Source: Acidimicrobiales bacterium (GTDB taxonomy: Bacteria; Actinomycetota; Acidimicrobiia; Acidimicrobiales; RAAP-2). Taken from it: a stretch of 7,270 bases of DNA. The position numbers and the translations under genes are program-made. Location of the stretch: positions 1 to 7,270 of the forward strand of contig JADGOF010000104.1 of NCBI GenBank assembly GCA_017883105.1, written 5' to 3'. The notes under the pieces were generated by a model. The model was not told the DNA's origin. It was given only the letters and a program-made list of their open reading frames with translations, and did no database searches. Positions 1 through 5,534 of this stretch are shown in pieces (position 1 is the first letter of the stretch; the number at the start of each line of letters is the position of its first letter).

Positions 1-1264
1 CGCCACAACGGACGGGCGCGGCTACTGGTTGGTCGCCTCCGACGGCGGGATCTTCGCCTACGGGGACGCAGGATTCTCCGGTTCGATGGGTGGCCGTCCC
101 CTCAACGAGGCAATCGTCGGCATGTCCGCCGCTTCCGGGGGTTACTGGCTGACGGCCGCCGACGGCGGCGTGTTCGCCTTCGGTGCACCCTTCTACGGCT
201 CCATGGGCGGTAGGCCGCTTAACAAGGCCATCGTGGGCATGGCTAGCACCCCCGACCGGCATGGCTACTGGTTCACGGCATCCGATGGCGGGGTGTTCGC
301 CTTCGGCGACGCCCGGTTCCGTGGCTCGACCGGTGCCATGACCCTCAACTCGCCGGTGGTGGCGATGCTGGTCGACCCGGTGCAACCGGGGTACTGGCTG
401 GTGGCCGGCGACGGCGGCGTGTTCGCCTTCGGTGCGCCTTTCTACGGATCGGCCGCCGGGCACCTCAAACGGGCTGCGACGGCCATCGGCAGCGCCACAG
501 GGACCGGGTACCGCATCATCTCGGCCGACGGCAGCGTCTACGCCTACGGGCAGGCCACCTACGAGGGTGGAGTCTACGTGCCCCCGCTGGTCGGGCAGAT
601 CGTGGCCGTCGACCCGGGGCATGACGGCGGCAACGGCAACGACCCCGGATTCATCAATCAGCCCATCGACGGCGGTGGGTTCACCGAGTCCTGCGACACG
701 GTCGGGACCGAAACCGCTGCCGGCTACACCGAGCACGCCTTCAACTTCGACGTCGGCACCCGCCTACAGTCGCTGCTCGAGTCCCAGGGGGCCACCGTGG
801 TCATGACCCGGACCAACGACTCCGGCGTCGGCCCGTGTGTGAACGCCCGGGCCGCCATCGGCAACGCGGCCGGCGCCACGGTGGCCATCTCCATCCACGG
901 GGACGGTGGGCCGGTGCCCGGCCGTGGATTCGACGTGATCGAACCGGCACCGGTGATCAGTGCGATCAGCGACAACACCTCGATCGTGCCCGCCTCCGCG
1001 CTGTTGGCGCAAACCGTCCGCAACGCCTTCGGCCTGTCCACCGGCGAGCCGGTGTCCGACTATTCGGGCTCCAGCGGCATCGACCAGAGGAGCGATCTGG
1101 GCGGGCTCAACCTCACCACGGTGCCCAAGGTGTTGATCGAATGCGCCAACATGCAGAATCCGGCCGATGGCGGCCTCACCGAGAGTCCCCAATGGCGCCA
1201 ACAGGCCGCCCAGGGCTTGGCCGAGGGGATCACCGGCTACGTGGAGACGAGCGAGATCCCGTAG
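1..1264 (+). CDS. Repeat-containing secreted N-acetylmuramoyl-L-alanine amidase (Amidase_3), 5' end missing
   Basis: The reading frame is open from base 2, so the gene starts upstream of the window; it stops with TAG at 1262-1264. The visible N-terminal part (20 to about 577) is four ~40-residue GYWL-x-ADGG-type repeats plus a fifth degenerate unit. From about base 590 an Amidase_3 zinc hydrolase domain follows, which in this family cleaves the bond between N-acetylmuramic acid and L-alanine of the stem peptide. Zinc ligands fit His in DPGH (620-622), Glu in GYTEHAFN (731-733) and His in SIHGDG (896-898); the catalytic Glu fits VLIECANM (1139-1141). The CDT-GTE, SVGPC-like and ECANMQNP surroundings resemble mycobacterial Rv3717/Ami1. 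Cys in ESCDT and Cys in GPCVNAR may form a disulfide (inference). The repeats probably anchor or target the enzyme outside the cell. A signal peptide cannot be seen because the start is missing. The neighbouring gene is convergent, so this is not part of its operon. Confidence 0.9.
   Translation, partial: ATTDGRGYWLVASDGGIFAYGDAGFSGSMGGRPLNEAIVGMSAASGGYWLTAADGGVFAFGAPFYGSMGGRPLNKAIVGMASTPDRHGYWFTASDGGVFAFGDARFRGSTGAMTLNSPVVAMLVDPVQPGYWLVAGDGGVFAFGAPFYGSAAGHLKRAATAIGSATGTGYRIISADGSVYAYGQATYEGGVYVPPLVGQIVAVDPGHDGGNGNDPGFINQPIDGGGFTESCDTVGTETAAGYTEHAFNFDVGTRLQSLLESQGATVVMTRTNDSGVGPCVNARAAIGNAAGATVAISIHGDGGPVPGRGFDVIEPAPVISAISDNTSIVPASALLAQTVRNAFGLSTGEPVSDYSGSSGIDQRSDLGGLNLTTVPKVLIECANMQNPADGGLTESPQWRQQAAQGLAEGITGYVETSEIP
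20..577 (+). repeat. Tandem ~40-residue GYWL/DGGVFAFG repeats within the amidase gene
   Basis: Units begin at GYW/GYR codons at 20, 140, 263, 389 and 506, giving lengths of 40, 41, 42 and 39 codons and a partial last unit. The consensus is GYW-L-x-A-x-DGG-(V/I)-FAFG, an F-x-GS core, then a hydrophobic IVGM-like strand. Units 2 and 4 read GAPFYGS, one residue shorter than the GDA-x-F core of units 1 and 3. The fifth unit keeps GY, ADG, YAYG and Y-GG only. The short period and the alternating aromatic/glycine pattern suggest beta-strand repeats, possibly propeller-like; that fold is inference. The array probably extends upstream of the window. Confidence 0.88.
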
Positions 1265-1274
1265 CCGTCGGGCG

Positions 1275-1288
1275 ACCCGTGGTCGGGT
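1275..1288. terminator. Weak hairpin between convergent genes
   Basis: The sequence ACCCG-TGGT-CGGGT forms a perfect 5-bp stem with a 4-base loop. It lies in the 45-bp gap between the stop codons of the amidase gene (plus) and the LON-domain gene (minus), where a bidirectional terminator would be expected. There is no T-tract on either side and the stem is short, so it is only a candidate. In high-GC actinobacteria terminators without U-tracts are common, but so are chance GC hairpins. Confidence 0.25.
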
Positions 1289-1309
1289 GATGCAGGTTCG
1301 GTCCGGCGG

Positions 1310-1891
1310 TCAGGCACCGTCGCCGCCGGTCAGCAGGCCGATGACATCGCCCGACCTGGCGTCGCACAGTTCGGTGAGCAGCGTCATCCGGGCTCCGAGC
1401 TCGACGGTGACCAGCAGGTGCTGGAGATCGAGATCGTGGGGGAGGGCGGGAACATCTCCCAGCTCGGACAGCAGCGAGCGCAGACGGCGCACGGAGGATT
1501 CGGCCGCGGCCACCAGTCGGCCGTCGTCGACCGAGGTGATGGCGGGAAGTTCGCCGACCAGAGCACGTGGGTACGGGTCGTCCTCCAGCCACGCACTCAC
1601 CCGGAGCCTCCGCACCCCGATGGAGACGACCAGCAGGCGGCCGTCGCCCAACTCGGCCACCTGGGAGATCCGGGCCACGGTGCCCACATCCAATCGCTGA
1701 TCACCCCCTCCCACCTCCGAACCGCGGGCGATGAGCACCACCCCGAACTCCCCGTTTCCGTCCATGCAGTCGGTCATCAGCGATCGGTAACGCTCCTCGA
1801 AGACGTGGAGCGGGAGCCCGGCGCCGGGGAACAACACGGTCGACAAGGGGAACATCCCGAGTGGCGGCGCCGTCGAACCGGCGGTGCTCAC
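1310..1891 (-). CDS. Stand-alone LON substrate-binding (PUA-like) domain protein
   Basis: This 193-residue protein matches the N-terminal LON domain (Pfam LON_substr_bdg) and nothing else; there is no AAA+ module and no Ser-Lys protease domain. Visible family motifs are GMFPLSTVLFPG (residues 12-23), LPLHVFEERYR (26-36), FGVVLI (49-54), VGTVARI (69-75) and a GVRRLRV strand (92-98), followed by a helical C-terminal part. In Lon this domain binds substrates; the role of isolated copies is not well established. The start chosen is GTG at 1891-1889, whose last two bases lie inside the TGA stop of the upstream gene (GTGA overlap). The alternative ATG at 1855-1853 would start inside the first conserved motif and lose the usual residues before FPL. 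It is the last gene of a three-gene minus-strand run and is probably translated by coupling. The family call is firm; the substrate is unknown. Confidence 0.85.
   Translation of the reverse strand: MSTAGSTAPPLGMFPLSTVLFPGAGLPLHVFEERYRSLMTDCMDGNGEFGVVLIARGSEVGGGDQRLDVGTVARISQVAELGDGRLLVVSIGVRRLRVSAWLEDDPYPRALVGELPAITSVDDGRLVAAAESSVRRLRSLLSELGDVPALPHDLDLQHLLVTVELGARMTLLTELCDARSGDVIGLLTGGDGA
1888..1891 (-). other. GTGA stop/start overlap coupling two genes
   Basis: On the minus strand the bases GTGA contain the GTG start of the LON-domain gene and the TGA stop of the membrane-protein gene. No clear Shine-Dalgarno sequence precedes this GTG (the preceding bases read GCTCGGATCTC). Termination-reinitiation coupling is therefore the simplest explanation for translation of the downstream gene. 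Confidence 0.65.
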
Positions 1892-4389
1892 GAGATCCGA
1901 GCGGCGGTGGACATGCGGGAGCGCTTGGTCCGGCGACCGATGACCGCCAAGACCACCGCGGCCCCTACCGACGCCAGTGAGATCAGCTGGCCGACCTTGT
2001 CGGCCGCGGAGCTGCCGTAGTGCAACGTCACGTCGTGGCCGATGGGGACCACCACCATCAGGTTGGGCGCCACCCTCCACGGTCCGTCTGCCCCGGTGGC
2101 TTGCCAGTTCGGGAAGTACGACGTCTTGACCTCAACCGGTGTGCCGACCCGGTTGACGTGGAAGGAGATGGAGTTGTCCGTCTGGGACACCGCGGTGACG
2201 ATTGTGGCGGGCTCGGGCACCGCAGTCGGATGCTCGTCGCCGATGGGTACCCTCGCCCAGGCCGACGGGCCGTCCGCTGCCGGGACCACGCTCCACCGGC
2301 TGGGATTGTCGTACCAGCCCACCGCCGGGTTCAACCAACTGCTCTGGCTGGGACCCACTCCCTTCCACACCACCGGCTGGTTGGTTAGGGGCTGCACCAG
2401 TGACGAGTCCTTGATCCGGTAGACCTTCCAGGTCGTAGTGAGGGCCGCCCCGTTGTAGCTGGTGTTCCACGGTCCGCTGGATTCCACAAAGGTGGCGTTC
2501 GGATCGGCGGCGGCGGCCTGCTGGACCGAGGTGGAGGAGGCCAGCAGGTACTTCACCCCCAGCTGCTGGAGATGTTCGATCCCCAGGGCCACGTTGAGGC
2601 CACCGTAGGGAAGGCCGACCACCGCGTTGGACGGCGAGTCGGACAGTTCGTTCTGGTTGATGAAGTGGAACGGCGTGGTAGACGCCGACTCGAAGAGCAG
2701 CCCCTCCATCGAATCGATGCAGCCGTTGGTCCAGTACGGCAAGAGCATCAGCGACATGGTGGTGCCGAACCGGTTGAGCGACGGGTCGTACTCCCACATG
2801 GCCCGGCCGCAGCCCTGGGTGGCTCCCACTTTCACCATCATCTGGAAGACCGAGCGGTACTCGGGAAAGTCGGGCTTGCGCTCGTAGCCCATGTAGTTCC
2901 ATTTGGCCCAGGCGCTGGGCTGGTCGGGCCCCACGATGACCCCTACCTGGCTGAGGGCGGTGGCGGGAAGCACCAGCGGGGGCACCACCGCCAGGCAGGC
3001 CGCGGCCAAGGCGATCAACGGCCCGACCACCGCACCGGCAGGGTTCCCGTCGGGAGCCGGCCGCCTGAACCGGCTGATGCGGGTCCCGGGCTGCCAGGCC
3101 GGGTCGGACGCGGGCCGGCTCGATCCCGGGTCCACCTCTCCCAATCGGTTGAGGCGCTCACGGATCACCAACACCCACTGACCGAGCCGGCGGCGGCGGT
3201 TCCACCGGGCGGCAGCCGAGACCGTCTCGCCCAACGCGTACCCGGCCATCAGGTACATGCACAGGAACCAGAAAGGCAGGAAGCGGACGTTGTACAGCTT
3301 GTTCGCCGGATCGAGGCAGACCGCGGCGGCGGACATCGATCCCATCGCCACAAGGAACAGGGCGACGCGGTTGCGACGGACCACCATGGCCACCAGGCCG
3401 ACGAGGTCGGCCGCCAGCACCCACCGGGCCGAACCCGGGAACAACAGATGGGGAAAGCCCAACACCTTGGTGTAGCCCATGTTGGTCGTGTAGTCCTGAC
3501 CGGTGGCGAAGGGGACCAGCCACCACGCGGTGAGCCCGACACCGACGGCACCGGCCACCATCGACCAGAGCAGGCGCCGGGTCCACCGCCGCCGAGCCAA
3601 CCGGCCCGCCACTCCGCGGCGGACGGCTGAGGGGAGATCGGAGTCGAGGACCAACCACACCACTGCACCGGCAGCGGCGAAGAGTGCGGGGAGCAGATGG
3701 CAGAGCAGCGTCGCCGCGAACAGGACGGCGGCCAGCGCCCGGTGTCGACCGGTCCGCAGGCCGGAGGCCACCACTCCGAGGAAGAGCAGAGCCAGCGAAA
3801 GGCTCAGGGAGAACGAGAACTCTCCGGCCAGGGTGGAGAGCAGGTTGCCGCCGTAGATGGAGAAACTCGGCTCGAAAAGGAACGGCAGGGTGGCCGCGGC
3901 CACGCAGGCCGGGGCCGGGTTCCGGAGTCCGGCCAGGCGGCCGAAGGCCCATGCACACACCGGCAGGAGGAGCGTTCCGAGCACCGTGACCAATTTGAAG
4001 GCGACGTCATAGGTCACCACCGCGTTGAACAGGACGGTGATCAGCCCGGGCAGCGGGAAGTAGAAGGTATAGACCGGAAACCCGTCGTACCACTCCGGGT
4101 CCCACCCGGTCAGCTGGCCGTGGGTCAGCAGGTGGGACTTCAGATATTCGGGCAGCATCACGTGGGCGCCGGTGTCCCCGCCGGCGGTGGTGGTCGAGGC
4201 GAACAGCAACGAGGGATGGAGTTGACTGACGGCGACCAGGGTCACGCCGACCACCGTGGCCAGCGTGGTCCACGCCGGCCACGACGACCGCCGGGTCAGG
4301 CGATGGACCAGCGGATGGACCGGTCGCGGTCGGGCAAGGACCACGGCGGCCGGTCGATCGAACGGAGCGACATCGACGGGGGCTGTCAT
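1888..4389 (-). CDS. PTPS-related / GT-C-like polytopic membrane protein
   Basis: This 833-residue integral membrane protein starts at ATG 4389-4387, 17 bp after the preceding gene's stop. A basic N-terminus is followed by TM1 (about 41-57). The first outer loop holds GGDTGAH (70-76), WDPEWYDGFPVYTFYFPLPG (96-115) and then many TM helices to about 387. This matches the '6-pyruvoyl-tetrahydropterin synthase related' membrane domain (Pfam PTPS_related); despite the name, these proteins look like GT-C-type glycosyl transferases. D72, H76 and the D98/E99/D102 cluster are candidate active-site residues by analogy. GGNLLSTLAGEFSFSLSLSLAL (180-201) is another family-like stretch. A basic, proline-rich cytoplasmic loop (about 397-450) precedes a TM at 453-475. 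A large outer domain (about 480-795) follows, containing Cys527 and Cys557 and a YFPNWQA motif like the YfhO-type C-terminal domain. A final TM (about 798-817) ends in RRTKRSR. The likely role is transfer of sugar from a lipid-linked donor at the cell surface; the substrate is unknown. Confidence 0.75.
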   Translation of the reverse strand: MTAPVDVAPFDRPAAVVLARPRPVHPLVHRLTRRSSWPAWTTLATVVGVTLVAVSQLHPSLLFASTTTAGGDTGAHVMLPEYLKSHLLTHGQLTGWDPEWYDGFPVYTFYFPLPGLITVLFNAVVTYDVAFKLVTVLGTLLLPVCAWAFGRLAGLRNPAPACVAAATLPFLFEPSFSIYGGNLLSTLAGEFSFSLSLSLALLFLGVVASGLRTGRHRALAAVLFAATLLCHLLPALFAAAGAVVWLVLDSDLPSAVRRGVAGRLARRRWTRRLLWSMVAGAVGVGLTAWWLVPFATGQDYTTNMGYTKVLGFPHLLFPGSARWVLAADLVGLVAMVVRRNRVALFLVAMGSMSAAAVCLDPANKLYNVRFLPFWFLCMYLMAGYALGETVSAAARWNRRRRLGQWVLVIRERLNRLGEVDPGSSRPASDPAWQPGTRISRFRRPAPDGNPAGAVVGPLIALAAACLAVVPPLVLPATALSQVGVIVGPDQPSAWAKWNYMGYERKPDFPEYRSVFQMMVKVGATQGCGRAMWEYDPSLNRFGTTMSLMLLPYWTNGCIDSMEGLLFESASTTPFHFINQNELSDSPSNAVVGLPYGGLNVALGIEHLQQLGVKYLLASSTSVQQAAAADPNATFVESSGPWNTSYNGAALTTTWKVYRIKDSSLVQPLTNQPVVWKGVGPSQSSWLNPAVGWYDNPSRWSVVPAADGPSAWARVPIGDEHPTAVPEPATIVTAVSQTDNSISFHVNRVGTPVEVKTSYFPNWQATGADGPWRVAPNLMVVVPIGHDVTLHYGSSAADKVGQLISLASVGAAVVLAVIGRRTKRSRMSTAARIS

Positions 4390-4406
4390 TTCAGCGCCAC
4401 CCCACG

Positions 4407-5435
4407 TCAGAACAGCGCCCCGGCGTGGATCGTCAACGGCGCCACCACCGCGGTCACCGCCACCAGATTGAAGGTGGCGTGGGCCACCATGTTCATGCCC
4501 AGGCGACCAGTCCGGTACGAGACGAACGAGAGGATGATCCCGAACACGGCGAGCCCCAGCAGCTGGAGGGACTCCGCGTGGGCCAGCCCGAAGAGGATGC
4601 CGCTGATGATGATGGCCAATGCCGGCCCGACCCAGCCGCCGATGGTCCCGAACAGGCGGGCCAGCGCCCGGAGCAGCACGCCCCGGAAGAACAGCTCTTC
4701 GAAGAAGGGGGCACCGACAATGGTCAAGATGGCGATGACGGTGTAGCCCATGCCGTGCGACCCCCCGATCAACCGCTGACCGGGTGCATTGAACCGTTGA
4801 TTGAAATTGTGCACGTGGTGGGCGATGGGGACGTACATCAGGGCCACCAGGATCTGCCCCCCTACGCCGATCGGGATGCCGATCAGATCGATCCACCGGA
4901 ATCGCAAACCCAGGTCCCGCGCCAGGCTGTGGGTCCCCCGCACCGCGGTGGCCAGCCATGCGGCGCCGAAGAACCCCGCCCACAGGCCGAGCAGCGTGGA
5001 CACGATGTACCAGGTGGGGGGTTCGGTCAGGTGGGCGATGGCGTTGAGCGTGCCCAACTTGCCGCTGACGGCGGCGGCCAGGGTGACGAAGATGGCCGCC
5101 ACGACCTGTCCGCCCAAGAATCCCAGAGCGGCGAAGAGCAACCACATCCACGCCGACCCACGGGTGGCCGGGGCCGCACCGCCAGCCAGGCGGCATCCGA
5201 GCGAGTGGCCAGGCCCACCTTCGTCGGGGACCGAAGCGGCGTTCGACGCCGCACCGGGGGGCGGAAGGGGCGGTGCCCATCCAGGTGGTGGCACCGACGG
5301 CGGTGCCCAGCCGGGAGGTGGCGTCATGGCCGTTGATGCCGGTGCGCCGGCCGGGGGAGCGGGTGCCGGGATGCCGACAGGGGTGCCGTCATGTGTCGCG
5401 GCGGAGTCCGCACCTTGTTCGGACCGCTCGATCAC
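4407..5435 (-). CDS. CPBP-family intramembrane protein (CAAX protease/ABI-like) with proline-rich N-terminal tail
   Basis: The 342-residue protein has a hydrophilic Pro/Ala/Gly-rich tail (1-93) and then about seven hydrophobic segments (roughly 96-120, 142-165, 181-205, 229-245, 267-285, 291-307 and 314-335). The CPBP signature is complete: EELFFRG with E246, E247 and R251; FGLAH with F282 and H286; and HATFN with H319 and N323. In the family these residues form the intramembrane active site of CAAX prenyl protease 2 and bacteriocin self-immunity proteins. Bacterial members mostly have unknown substrates, and there is no bacteriocin gene here to support an immunity role. The GTG start at 5435-5433 has GGAAGG directly against it, too close for a normal ribosome site. 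A TATCGT hexamer 6 nt upstream suggests leaderless translation. ATG at 5327-5325 (residue 37) is the alternative start and would remove most of the tail. It is the first gene of the three-gene minus-strand run. Confidence 0.87.
   Translation of the reverse strand: MIERSEQGADSAATHDGTPVGIPAPAPPAGAPASTAMTPPPGWAPPSVPPPGWAPPLPPPGAASNAASVPDEGGPGHSLGCRLAGGAAPATRGSAWMWLLFAALGFLGGQVVAAIFVTLAAAVSGKLGTLNAIAHLTEPPTWYIVSTLLGLWAGFFGAAWLATAVRGTHSLARDLGLRFRWIDLIGIPIGVGGQILVALMYVPIAHHVHNFNQRFNAPGQRLIGGSHGMGYTVIAILTIVGAPFFEELFFRGVLLRALARLFGTIGGWVGPALAIIISGILFGLAHAESLQLLGLAVFGIILSFVSYRTGRLGMNMVAHATFNLVAVTAVVAPLTIHAGALF
5268..5321 (-). repeat. Duplicated PPPGWAPP motif in the CPBP protein tail
   Basis: Residues 39-46 and 49-56 of the CPBP protein are the same eight residues (PPPGWAPP), separated by two residues. 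Proline-rich, tryptophan- or tyrosine-containing cytoplasmic tails are common on actinobacterial membrane proteins and may mediate protein interactions. The function here is unknown. Confidence 0.75.
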
Positions 5436-5441
5436 CCTTCC

Positions 5442-5447
5442 ACGATA
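5442..5447 (-). promoter_or_regulatory. Candidate -10 element (TATCGT) of the CPBP operon
   Basis: On the minus strand TATCGT matches the actinobacterial TANNNT -10 pattern and is followed by GGAAGG, then the GTG start at 5435. With 6 nt between hexamer and start, transcription would begin at or next to the G of GTG, giving a leaderless mRNA. I found no convincing TTGACA-like -35 at 16-18 nt, which is usual for many actinobacterial promoters. Confidence 0.5.
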
Positions 5448-5456
5448 CCGATGGAA

Positions 5457-5471
5457 TCCCGTTTGCCGGGA
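5457..5471. promoter_or_regulatory. Short inverted repeat in the divergent intergenic region
   Basis: TCCCG-TTTGC-CGGGA is a perfect 5-bp inverted repeat with a 5-base centre. It lies about 22-36 bp upstream of the proposed CPBP transcription start, overlapping where a -35 element would be, so it could be an operator. The arms are short and GC-rich, so chance occurrence is quite possible. Confidence 0.2.
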
Positions 5472-5522
5472 GCAGGCACACGGATCACCCGGCCCGATGC
5501 GTCATTTGCCACCTGGCGCGAA

Positions 5523-5528
5523 TAGCAT
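5523..5528 (+). promoter_or_regulatory. Candidate -10 element (TAGCAT) of ftsH
   Basis: TAGCAT fits TANNNT and is separated by exactly 6 nt (GAAGGG) from the GTG start at 5535. This geometry is typical of leaderless actinobacterial transcripts. The AAGGGG in between touches the start codon and so is badly placed as a Shine-Dalgarno. No good -35 is seen at normal spacing. Confidence 0.5.
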
Positions 5529-5534
5529 GAAGGG

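Noticed and set aside
20..577. Regular repeats that could suggest a CRISPR array or DNA-level satellite
   Set aside because: The period is about 117-126 bases, always a multiple of three, and the repeats are conserved at the protein level with many synonymous changes. They are protein repeats in an open frame.
1892..2080. N-terminal extension of the LON-domain protein by 63 codons
   Set aside because: It would overlap the end of the PTPS-related gene and is Gly/Arg/Pro-rich. The GTG in the GTGA overlap gives a protein starting just before the conserved LON motif.
2572..3630. 352-codon open frame on the plus strand
   Set aside because: It is antisense to the PTPS-related membrane protein gene; the translation is low-complexity, rich in Gly, Arg, His and Pro, with no domain.
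3697..4746. 349-codon plus-strand frame spanning the junction of two minus-strand genes
   Set aside because: It is antisense to two well-supported membrane protein genes and is compositionally like an out-of-frame shadow.
4390..5280. In-frame upstream extension of the PTPS-related gene by 297 codons
   Set aside because: The extension overlaps the CPBP gene in a different frame and is Arg/Pro/Gly-rich without hydrophobic segments. ATG at 4389 begins a normal membrane-protein N-terminus right after the CPBP stop.
4407..5435. Bacteriocin self-immunity function for the CPBP protein
   Set aside because: The family includes immunity proteins, but there is no small precursor peptide gene, bacteriocin transporter or other bacteriocin gene in the window.
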